Of a stretch of 23,949 nt of DNA, positions 7,805 through 15,402 are shown piece after piece (position 1 is the stretch's first letter; each line of letters starts with the position of its first letter). The DNA is from CAYVFC01 sp964450715 (lineage in GTDB: Bacteria > Myxococcota_A > Polyangia > Polyangiales > JAFGIB01). Below the pieces are notes generated by a model, which worked only from the letters and a program-made list of their open reading frames with translations, made no database searches and was not told the DNA's origin. Where the stretch lies: positions 1 through 23,949 of the forward strand of contig CAYVFC010000125.1 of the NCBI GenBank assembly GCA_964450715.1, read 5' to 3'. The position numbers and the translations under genes were made by a program.

Positions 7805-8602
7805 ATGGGAAGCTCGACAATCCGCACTGGGAACATCTGGCCCGCGGCGCTGATCGCCGTAGCGCTGCTCGGCTGCGGCGGCGGACAGAAACCCAGCTGC
7901 AAGGTTCCCGACGCGCTGGTGATCGAGATCGAGACTTCCGATCGAGTTAATACAGACGAGAGCGGATCCGCCCTGGCCACGGTTTTACGGATGTACCAGC
8001 TCACCGATATCAGCGCCTTCGAGATGGCCTCTTTCGAGGACGTCTGGAAAAGCCCGGAACAGGTGCTCGGACCCACCCTCGCGGGTAGCGTGGAGACGAC
8101 CGTGTATCCGGGGCAGAGAACCGTTCAGAGAATCACCCGGAACCCGGCGGCGTTTTTCGTGGTCGCCGTGGCGGTTTTCCGTCGCCCGGCCGGCACCGCC
8201 TGGCGGACGATCCAGCCCTTGCCCGCGCCGGGCGACCCCTGCGCCGAGCAGGACAAGGCATCGGCCGGACAGCGCCTAAAGGCGCTGCGGATGCGCGTCT
8301 ACCTGGAAGACTACCGTATTGAATCGGTATCCAACTTCGGCTCCCATGCCCGCGGCAACTGCGATCCGCAAGACCCGGACTGCGTAGAGGGGATTTCCGA
8401 TTCGGTGCCTGACGAGCTGGGGCCTGCCCGTCCGGGGCAAGGTCTGCGGCCCTTTGCCGATGAACCGAGATCGAGCGAGGACGAAGACGAGTTCGTCGCT
8501 CCGAGCACGGGTCGTCGGCGCCGACCGTCGGGCAAATCCGAAGCGGAGCCCTCCGGCGAGCCGCAACCGCCGTCAACGCCGCGAGCCCCGGACGCGCCCT
8601 AG
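7805..8602 (+). CDS. tssJ: T6SS outer-membrane lipoprotein TssJ, with long C-terminal tail
   Basis: 265 residues. TssJ anchors the TssM-TssL complex to the outer membrane. The signal peptide ends in a lipobox LLGC with the acylated Cys at about residue 23, followed by GGGQKP. The region to about residue 170 matches the TssJ beta-sandwich: VIEIETSDRVNTDESGS, then VLRMYQLTD, then TVYPGQ and the FFVVAVAVFR strand. Typical TssJ proteins are about 150-190 residues. Here a tail of about 90 residues, acidic then Arg/Pro/Ser-rich, follows, and the DPCAEQ and GNCDPQDPDC segments give extra cysteines that might form disulfides. GAGGGG a few bases upstream of the ATG supports the start. It is first in the plus-strand block, 20 bases before tssK. 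Confidence 0.85.
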   Translation: MGSSTIRTGNIWPAALIAVALLGCGGGQKPSCKVPDALVIEIETSDRVNTDESGSALATVLRMYQLTDISAFEMASFEDVWKSPEQVLGPTLAGSVETTVYPGQRTVQRITRNPAAFFVVAVAVFRRPAGTAWRTIQPLPAPGDPCAEQDKASAGQRLKALRMRVYLEDYRIESVSNFGSHARGNCDPQDPDCVEGISDSVPDELGPARPGQGLRPFADEPRSSEDEDEFVAPSTGRRRRPSGKSEAEPSGEPQPPSTPRAPDAP

Positions 8603-8622
8603 ATGACGATCGAGCAGAAGAG

Positions 8623-10011
8623 ATGAAAACGCTTCAACGAATCGTATGGTCAGAGGGCTTGCTGATGGTGCCCCAGCACCTGCAGCAACAGGACCTCTAT
8701 CACGAACGATTGCTCGGGTCCCGGCTCGACGCGCTGGAACCGCTGAACTGGGGGGTGGTACGGATCGAGATCGACGCCCAGGCGCTCGCGGCCAACCAGA
8801 TCCAGCTCAACCGGTTTTTCGGGGTCATGCCGGACGGCCTGGTCCTGAACCTGGAGCCGGGGCACCCGGAGCTGCCGCCCTCGCGTCCGATCGAGGCGCA
8901 CTTTCCCGCCGGTCAGTCGGCCTTGGAACTCTTTCTCGCCATACCGCGCGAGAGGGAGAACGCGAGCAACCTGGCGCCCGCGGCCGATGACTCCTACCGC
9001 TTCTCGGTCGAGAAGCGCTCGGTTCGTGACCTGACGGGCGGCGATCAAGACGCCGAGGTGGCATTCGCGAAACGCACCGTCCTCGTCCGTTTCGGCGACG
9101 AGTCGCGCGACGATTTCACCAGCATGAAGATCGCGGAGCTGGTCCGGGACGATACCGGGGGCTTGCTGGTTTCCGAGCCTTACATCCCTCCCTGTTTGCG
9201 CATCGACGCCTCGCCCTTCATCATCGCGGGCTTGAAGCGCCTATACGGATTGATGACCAATCGCCACAAGGCGCTCTCCGAGGCGAGGCGCCAGAGCAGT
9301 AAGTCGACCGTCGAGTTCGCCGCCCCGGACGTGACGCGTTTTCTGCTGCTCGCGACCATCAACGGATTCATGCCGGTCATCAAGCACATGATCGAGCTCG
9401 GGGACCTCGGGCCGCGCGCCGCCTATCTGGCGCTATGCCAGCTGGCCGGGCAGCTGAGCACCTTCAGCGTCGACGCCGATCCGACCGGCATTCCCCGTTT
9501 CAGCCACACCGATCTCAGGTCCACCTTCGAGACGCTCTTCGCGCGGTTGGTCTACCTGCTGCAGGCGACGGTGGAAGAGCACTGCATCACGCTTCCGCTG
9601 CAGCCCCGCGCCGACGGCGTACACCTGGCTCGGTTCGAAGAGCTACCGCTGCAGGAGTGCGACGCGTTCCTGATCGCGGTCCGGGGCAAGCTCCCCGAGC
9701 AGCAGATCGCCACCCAGCTTCCCAGGCTCTGCAAGATCGCCTCCTGGGCCGAGATCAACGATATCCTGGACGCGGCGACGCCGGGTGCGGCGGTGGAGGT
9801 CACCTACCGGCCACCGCCGGAGGTACCGGTGAAAGCGGGTCTGGTCTACTTCACCATCTCCACGGACAACGCCTACTGGCGCAACGTCATACAGAGCCGG
9901 AGCGTGGCGGTTTTTCTACCGTTGATATTCGATCCTCGCGAGACCCAGGTTCAGCTGCTGGGTATTCCCGCCCGGGGGGCCGCCGCTACCAGCCACAGGC
10001 CGGCACCCTGA
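8623..10011 (+). CDS. tssK: T6SS baseplate-membrane connector TssK
   Basis: 462 residues, the usual length for TssK. TssK is a trimer that binds the TssF/TssG wedge and the cytoplasmic parts of TssL and TssM. The start KTLQRIVWSEGLLMVPQHLQ matches the family's 'v.W.EGmfL.PQHfQ' opening. The block QLNRFFGVMPDGLVLNL (about 57-73) is another TssK hallmark. The C-terminal half, with YFTISTDNAYWRNVIQSRSV, corresponds to the receptor-binding domain. The ATG follows an AGAAGAG ribosome-binding sequence. The gene lies 20 bases after tssJ and 25 bases before tssL. Confidence 0.95.
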   Translation: MKTLQRIVWSEGLLMVPQHLQQQDLYHERLLGSRLDALEPLNWGVVRIEIDAQALAANQIQLNRFFGVMPDGLVLNLEPGHPELPPSRPIEAHFPAGQSALELFLAIPRERENASNLAPAADDSYRFSVEKRSVRDLTGGDQDAEVAFAKRTVLVRFGDESRDDFTSMKIAELVRDDTGGLLVSEPYIPPCLRIDASPFIIAGLKRLYGLMTNRHKALSEARRQSSKSTVEFAAPDVTRFLLLATINGFMPVIKHMIELGDLGPRAAYLALCQLAGQLSTFSVDADPTGIPRFSHTDLRSTFETLFARLVYLLQATVEEHCITLPLQPRADGVHLARFEELPLQECDAFLIAVRGKLPEQQIATQLPRLCKIASWAEINDILDAATPGAAVEVTYRPPPEVPVKAGLVYFTISTDNAYWRNVIQSRSVAVFLPLIFDPRETQVQLLGIPARGAAATSHRPAP

Positions 10012-10036
10012 AGGCCCTTGAACCAGGAAGCGCCCG

Positions 10037-10720
10037 GTGACGCACAAGACCGACAGGATTACCGAGCCGTATTTCAATATCCTGAAGCAGATCCGACAGG
10101 CCGGCCCGGAGCGGATCGCCGAACCGGCTCGCGTGCACGCCCAAGTCTGCGCAGCCATCGATCAGATCGCGCGGCGCAGCACCGAGGTCGGGTTCTCCGA
10201 TCGGGATGCCGACGATATCCGCTACGCGCTGGTGGCGCTGGGCGACGAGACCGCGCTGCAGAAGGGCGGCGCGCTTCGCGATTTCTGGCTGCAGCGAATG
10301 CTGCAGATGCAGTACTACAACGAGAACATCGCCGGGGAGATGTTCTTCGATCGATTGGCTGAGATACGCTCGGACCCCGAGCGTCACCAGGTGCTTCGCG
10401 TCTACTATCTGTGCCTGCTCTTCGGCTTTCAGGGCAAGTACCGGGTGCGCGGCGGCGAGCTGGCGCTCTCGGACCTGCAGGAGCAGATCAAGGCCGAGCT
10501 GATCCGCCAGGCGTCGATCGAAACGGGCCAACCGCTGTCGCCCCGCGCGGCGCGACCTTCCGAGCCCGTCACCGACGCCAGGCGAAACGCGCTGGTGCTA
10601 TGGCTGGCGCTGGGGGGCGCGATGGCTTCGCTGCTTCATTTCGCTTTCCTGCGCCTGCGAATCTCGCAACAGGCGGCCGATCTGGTCGAACGCCTCACCG
10701 CCCTGATCGGAGGGGCCTAG
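10037..10720 (+). CDS. tssL: T6SS inner-membrane protein TssL (DotU/IcmH type)
   Basis: 227 residues. TssL is a C-tail-anchored protein whose hook-shaped cytoplasmic domain contacts TssK and TssE. The DotU-type domain covers about 10-165, with YALVALGDETAL and the EMFFDRLAEIRSDPERHQVL helix characteristic of the family. A single membrane helix follows at about 185-204 (ALVLWLALGGAMASLLHFAF) with a short periplasmic end. There is no OmpA/peptidoglycan-binding extension, so cell-wall anchoring would need another protein or none. The start is GTG at 10037, supported by AGGAAG six bases before it. The stop abuts the TTG start of tssM. Confidence 0.93.
   Translation: MTHKTDRITEPYFNILKQIRQAGPERIAEPARVHAQVCAAIDQIARRSTEVGFSDRDADDIRYALVALGDETALQKGGALRDFWLQRMLQMQYYNENIAGEMFFDRLAEIRSDPERHQVLRVYYLCLLFGFQGKYRVRGGELALSDLQEQIKAELIRQASIETGQPLSPRAARPSEPVTDARRNALVLWLALGGAMASLLHFAFLRLRISQQAADLVERLTALIGGA
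10709..10715 (+). promoter_or_regulatory. Ribosome-binding site deciding the tssM TTG start
   Basis: GGAGGGG lies within the last codons of tssL, five bases before TTG at 10721. Its strength and spacing support TTG as the real tssM start. Confidence 0.75.
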
Positions 10721-13700
10721 TTGATCAAGGTACTCGTCGCCGCGCTGGTCGTACTGGGTCTTCTTTTTCTGGCCCTGCTGTGGACGGTAGCCTACCTGGC
10801 TCAGATCACCTTCTGGCTGCCGGGAACGCTCACGGCGGTGGTGCTCCTGCTACCGGTGGTCTGGTTCGCCGTACGGCAGATCCAGGCCCGGCGATCGGCT
10901 CGAGGGCTCGAGCGCGCTCTGGCGGCGCAGGCCCAGCAGCAGGCCCAGCTGACCCGCCCGGACCTCCAGATGGAGGTCCTGCAGATGCAGACGAACTTCG
11001 AAAAAGCGGTTGCCGCGTTGAAGCAGTCCAAGCTCGGAGCCCGGGGGCGGGACGCCCTGTACCTGCTGCCCTGGTACGCGATCATCGGGCCGCCCGGCGT
11101 GGGCAAGACGACCGCCCTACGCCATTCCGGTCTCAAATTCCCCTACCTGTCGCCCTCCGGCGGCGGGGTCAAGGGCGTGGGCGGAACGCGCAACTGCGAC
11201 TGGTGGCTGACCAACCAGGCGGTGGTGCTCGACACCGCCGGTCGCTGGGCGACGCAGGAAGAAGACCACGAGGAGTGGCTCGCCTTTCTGGACCTGCTGG
11301 TCAAGCACCGGTCGAAGAAGCCGCTCAACGGTTTAATCGCGGCGGTCAGCGTCGCGGATCTGGCCGGAGCCGACCCGGGCCAGCTCAAGGTGATCGCGGA
11401 GCGGATGCGACAGCGTATCGACGAGGTCGGCGACCGACTGCGCGTCACGCTTCCGGTCTATCTCCTGTTCACCAAGTGCGACCTGGTTCCGGGATTCGTG
11501 GAGATGTTCGACGACATGTCGCGAACGGAACGCGCCCAGGTCTGGGGCTTCACCGCACCGCTGGTCGAACCGATAGGCGAGGCGGGCGACTACTTCCAGA
11601 AGCGCCTGCAGGAGCTCGTATATCGCCTGGAGAACCGGGCGGTGGCTCGACTGTCCGAGGAGCGACGGATCGACGCGCGCTTTCAAATCTACGAGTTCCC
11701 GCAACAGCTGCGGGCGCTGGTCGAGGTTCTGGGCAGCTTCGTCAGCACGCTGTTTCAGGAGAATATCTACCGGGAATCGCCGCGGATGCGCGGCGCCTAT
11801 TTCTCCAGCGGTACCCAGGAGGGTAGACCGATCGATCGCATCATGAGCCGGCTGGCCGCGGCGATCGGCATCGAAAGCCCGTTCACGTCCGAACAACCGG
11901 TGGTCGACCGCAAGAGCTACTTCCTGCACGACGTATTCATGAAGGTCATCTTCGAGGACCGGGATCTGGCCGCGGCCAGCCAGAGCGCGCTGCGTCGCCG
12001 CCGCTGGCGCAACCGGATAGCGACCGCGGCGCTGCTGCTGGTCGCGCTGGTGGTCGGGGTCACCCCGACCTTTACCTGGCAGAGTTCTCGCGAGCTATTG
12101 CTGTCGACGGCTAGCCTGGTGGAGGCGCGCGCGGAAGCGGCCGGCACCACGGCCGACTCCGGCGAAACGGAAGGGGCCGGCGCCGAGGCCGGCTCCGGCG
12201 CGGCGGCGACCGCCATGCCCGAGGTGGACGAGCTCGAACCGTTACGCGAGCGGATCGAGACGCTCGCCGCGTACCGGGAGCACGGCGCTCCCTGGTCCAT
12301 GGGATACGGGATGTATCGCGGCGACGAGCTGCTCTCGCCGTTGCGCGACTTCTACGCCTTCACCTTCGGGCGAGAGGTGGCGGAATCGATGATGGCGGCG
12401 GTGGTACGGGAGCTATCCGATTTCGGCTGGAAATACGCGACGCTGGTCGACGCCGCGCCGGACGCCGAGGAGCACGCTAAATACCGAGAGCTGCTCAAGC
12501 TGCATCTGCTTCTCTCGGCGCCGCGAGAGCCGGGCGAGCCCGAGCTGGGACCGGAACCAAAGCGCTTCGTCACCGAGCAGCTGGTCGAGCGATGGGCGCG
12601 GGCCACGAACCGGGAAGATGCGGATTCGCTGGACCTGATGCGCCGCCTGGTAGAGCTGTACCTCGACGGAATGGAGCGGCGGCCGTCGCTGGCCTTTGTC
12701 CGCGATGCCGAGGTGGTCAAACGCGCGCGTATCGCCCTGAACCGCGTCTCCGGTTCGCGTCTGGCACTGCAGCGCATCGTCGAGCAGCTCGGCGACGAGG
12801 GCTATGACCTGAGCCTGGCATCGCTGGTCGGCAGCAGCGCGGCCATCAGCGCCGGCGCCCGTATCCGGGGCGCCTTCACCCGCCGGGCCTGGGAGGAGAA
12901 AGTACGCGATCACCTGCTGGGAGCCATCGATCCGGTGGACGAGGCCTGGGTGTTGGGAAAGCAGGGTTCGCGAGAGGCGATCCAGCGGCAGAACCAGGCC
13001 AGGCTGGCGGACGCCTACTTTCGCGCTTACATAGAGGAGTGGCAGCAGTTTATCCGCAGTATCAACACCCACAGGCCCGAGGACAACCAGCAGGCGCTGA
13101 TCCTGTTGCAGGATCTGACCCGGGGCCAGCCGCCGCCCCTGGGCCGGTTGATCGCCGAGATTCATCGAAATGTAGATCTGGCGGCCGGTAGCGAGCCGGC
13201 CGGATCGACGAAGGGCGAAGGCGAGGACGAAAAAGAAGCGAGCGTGCTGGACAGGCTTGCCGGCGCGGTGGACGGGCTCAAGCAACGAGCAAAATCGCTC
13301 GGAGGCTCGCCGTCGGCAGGCGCGGGCGCAGCGGCTGCGGTCGATGCGCCCGATCTGCTCAAGCCGAAGGACGTGAGCGATGCCTTCGCGGGGTTGACCC
13401 GCTTCGCCGTTCCCCCGAAGACGGACAGCGGTCAGCCGCCGCCGCCGGTCGATCTCGACGTTTATCAGGAACAGCTCGCTTTTGTTCGCGACGCGCTTTT
13501 GCGACAAAAAGAGAACTCGGGAGAAGACGGGGAGCTGACCGGCATTCTGCAGCTGGCTCGTACCCGGATACAGGCATTAATCGAGACGCAGGACATCGGC
13601 TGGCGTCCCCGCTTCAAGGCGCTGCTCTGGCCGCCCATCGAGGGGGCCACGGTAACCTCGGCCGAGGGCGTGGCCCAGAACAAGTCGCACGACTGGTGCA

Positions 13701-14449
13701 GCGAGGTGGTGGCGCCCTTCCAGCGCACGCTCGCCGGCCGCTATCCCTTTGACCCGAAGGGACACGACGCCCTGCTCTCGGACTTCACGGCCTTCTACCG
13801 CCCGCACACCGGCGTCCTCTGGCTTTTCTACGACAAACGGCTGGAGGGTATCGCGCCGCGCGAGGGCGAACGGTTCGTCTTCGAGACCAAGCTGGGAGCG
13901 GACGCGGGATCGGTGTACGAATCGCGTCTGCTCGCGTTCCTCGAGCGTTCCTGGGACATCAGCTCCGTCTTCTTTCCGCGCGAGAGCACGGAGCCCGTGC
14001 TTCTGTTCGAGGTTCGCATCCATCCCAGCGCCGGCGTGGCGACCACGACCTTCGCGGTCGGCGGCCAGAGCATCGACTACCACAACGGACCGGAGCAATG
14101 GAGCCGGCTATCCTGGCCGGGAGAAAACCCGGCCGAAGGAGCGGCATTCATAGTGCGCGGGGCCAACGGAATGCACGAACGCGTCCGCCAGGACGGTGAG
14201 TGGGGGTTGTTCCGGTTGCTGGAGGCGGGTACGGTCACCCGTCAATCCGATCGGCTCTTCTCCGTAGGCTGGAGACTTCAAACGCACGGGGTGGATATCA
14301 GCATGGACTTTCGACCGAAGCGCGGACAATCGCCTTTCTACGGCGTACCCGGCCGCGAAAAGAAGAAGAAACTGATGCATCCGCTGCGGATACCCGCAGC
14401 AGAGGTCCCGCTGCGTATCTTGCGAGGAGGCGAGCGGTGCCAGCCATGA
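10721..14449 (+). CDS. tssM: T6SS membrane-complex protein TssM (IcmF)
   Basis: 1242 residues, in the normal range for TssM. The protein spans the inner membrane and periplasm and binds TssJ. Two N-terminal membrane helices (about 2-26 and 34-52) form a hairpin. A cytoplasmic GTPase-like domain follows, with an intact Walker A GPPGVGKTT at 123-131 and a LDTAGRW motif further on. The third helix lies at about 431-453 (RIATAALLLVALVVGVTPTF), and the rest is the IcmF-related periplasmic region ending in the TssJ-binding beta domain. Two low-complexity stretches stand out: an Ala/Gly/Glu linker just after the third helix (about 467-505) and a charged/Ala-rich segment near 825-890. The start is TTG immediately after the tssL TAG. 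The gene overlaps the start of tagF by 13 bases. Confidence 0.95.
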   Translation: MIKVLVAALVVLGLLFLALLWTVAYLAQITFWLPGTLTAVVLLLPVVWFAVRQIQARRSARGLERALAAQAQQQAQLTRPDLQMEVLQMQTNFEKAVAALKQSKLGARGRDALYLLPWYAIIGPPGVGKTTALRHSGLKFPYLSPSGGGVKGVGGTRNCDWWLTNQAVVLDTAGRWATQEEDHEEWLAFLDLLVKHRSKKPLNGLIAAVSVADLAGADPGQLKVIAERMRQRIDEVGDRLRVTLPVYLLFTKCDLVPGFVEMFDDMSRTERAQVWGFTAPLVEPIGEAGDYFQKRLQELVYRLENRAVARLSEERRIDARFQIYEFPQQLRALVEVLGSFVSTLFQENIYRESPRMRGAYFSSGTQEGRPIDRIMSRLAAAIGIESPFTSEQPVVDRKSYFLHDVFMKVIFEDRDLAAASQSALRRRRWRNRIATAALLLVALVVGVTPTFTWQSSRELLLSTASLVEARAEAAGTTADSGETEGAGAEAGSGAAATAMPEVDELEPLRERIETLAAYREHGAPWSMGYGMYRGDELLSPLRDFYAFTFGREVAESMMAAVVRELSDFGWKYATLVDAAPDAEEHAKYRELLKLHLLLSAPREPGEPELGPEPKRFVTEQLVERWARATNREDADSLDLMRRLVELYLDGMERRPSLAFVRDAEVVKRARIALNRVSGSRLALQRIVEQLGDEGYDLSLASLVGSSAAISAGARIRGAFTRRAWEEKVRDHLLGAIDPVDEAWVLGKQGSREAIQRQNQARLADAYFRAYIEEWQQFIRSINTHRPEDNQQALILLQDLTRGQPPPLGRLIAEIHRNVDLAAGSEPAGSTKGEGEDEKEASVLDRLAGAVDGLKQRAKSLGGSPSAGAGAAAAVDAPDLLKPKDVSDAFAGLTRFAVPPKTDSGQPPPPVDLDVYQEQLAFVRDALLRQKENSGEDGELTGILQLARTRIQALIETQDIGWRPRFKALLWPPIEGATVTSAEGVAQNKSHDWCSEVVAPFQRTLAGRYPFDPKGHDALLSDFTAFYRPHTGVLWLFYDKRLEGIAPREGERFVFETKLGADAGSVYESRLLAFLERSWDISSVFFPRESTEPVLLFEVRIHPSAGVATTTFAVGGQSIDYHNGPEQWSRLSWPGENPAEGAAFIVRGANGMHERVRQDGEWGLFRLLEAGTVTRQSDRLFSVGWRLQTHGVDISMDFRPKRGQSPFYGVPGREKKKKLMHPLRIPAAEVPLRILRGGERCQP
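14425..14430 (+). promoter_or_regulatory. Ribosome-binding site deciding the tagF GTG start
   Basis: AGGAGG lies six bases before GTG at 14437 but fifteen bases before the ATG at 14446. The spacing favours the GTG, giving a product beginning M-P-A-M-M-S. Confidence 0.6.
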
Positions 14450-15402
14450 TGTCCGAGCCACAGGGCGTTACGGAAAACGGCGCCGGCCTCTGCGGCAAGC
14501 TCCCGGCCTGCCCGGATTTCGTTCGCGAGAACCTGTCCGATCCGGTCAGCCCGGCGCTGCTACAGTGGATGGAAAACGGCGTCGAGCGGATCGCGATGGC
14601 GGGCCTTTCGCTTCCGCCTTCGCACGTGCGTTTCCTCTTCTCGGTGCCGGGGATGCCGAAGGCGCTGGTGGGCGTGCTGGCCCCCAGTCGCGACCGCGTG
14701 GGTCGTTCCTTTCCCGTCGCGGTTTTCTATCCGATACCGGTCCGGTTCATCGTCGGTAACCTGGCTGCCGTGCCCGCGGCCAGCGAGGGGTTTTTCTCGG
14801 CGGCGGGCCAATTGCTGGCCGAGTCCGCCGGCCTGCAGCACCCCGAGATCATCGATCGCCTGCGTTCGCTGGCGCCACCGGACGGACCGTCGCTCAGAGA
14901 GCACGCCCTACCGATCCGCCAGGCGCTGGCGGCGGAAACGGCCGCCGGATTCGCCGAACGCCTCTTCGGAGAGCTCTCCCAGGGACGGCACGCCTACGCC
15001 TATCACACCTTTCGCATTGCCGCCGCCAACGGCGCGGCCCACCCCGAAACGCGATCGCCAACGGTGCTGGACTGCCCGGTGGACATTGACCTGGATCTGC
15101 TCGCGTGGCTCGAGCTGGCGGACAAGCTACTCGGCTGGACCGACCGCGTACCGTCGGCCTTCTGGACGGCGCTGCCCTTGCCGCGGCTGCTCATCGCGCT
15201 GGGAGCGGCCCCCGGCGCGATCCTGCACTACCTGGCCGATCGGAGCTTCGACTCCGCGCGGCTGTGGCCGCTGACCACCGAACGCTCGGCCGCCATCCAG
15301 CAGGCGAACGCCCTGCTGGGCGCGGCGCTGTCCGCGTACCACGACGGTACCCGGTCGGTGGCCGAGCTATTCGAGGCGTTGCACCACCTGGACGGGCCAT
15401 GA
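14437..15402 (+). CDS. tagF: T6SS-associated protein TagF (ImpM family)
   Basis: 321 residues from GTG 14437, or 318 from ATG 14446. The family motif LCGKLPACPDFVRENLSDP near the N-terminus matches the TagF/ImpM 'GklP.rgDFv' signature, and FLFSVPGMPKALVGVLAPSRDRVGRSFP follows the family pattern of a core that admits the 'S.DrvGR.fPl' motif. TagF is known to hold T6SS assembly down independently of kinase control, in part through FHA-protein binding. Here it is a free-standing protein, not fused to a PppA-type phosphatase as in some loci. It overlaps tssM at its start and tssA by ATGA at its end, so all three are probably coupled in translation. The exact start is the main uncertainty. Confidence 0.88.
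   Translation: MPAMMSEPQGVTENGAGLCGKLPACPDFVRENLSDPVSPALLQWMENGVERIAMAGLSLPPSHVRFLFSVPGMPKALVGVLAPSRDRVGRSFPVAVFYPIPVRFIVGNLAAVPAASEGFFSAAGQLLAESAGLQHPEIIDRLRSLAPPDGPSLREHALPIRQALAAETAAGFAERLFGELSQGRHAYAYHTFRIAAANGAAHPETRSPTVLDCPVDIDLDLLAWLELADKLLGWTDRVPSAFWTALPLPRLLIALGAAPGAILHYLADRSFDSARLWPLTTERSAAIQQANALLGAALSAYHDGTRSVAELFEALHHLDGP

Noticed and set aside
10411..11826. Plus-strand open frame overlapping tssL and tssM in another frame
   Set aside because: Gly/Ala/Arg/Pro-rich composition typical of a frame-shifted GC-rich gene; tssL and tssM are certain.
12413..13507. Minus-strand open frame opposite tssM
   Set aside because: Antisense to conserved TssM; no recognisable domain.
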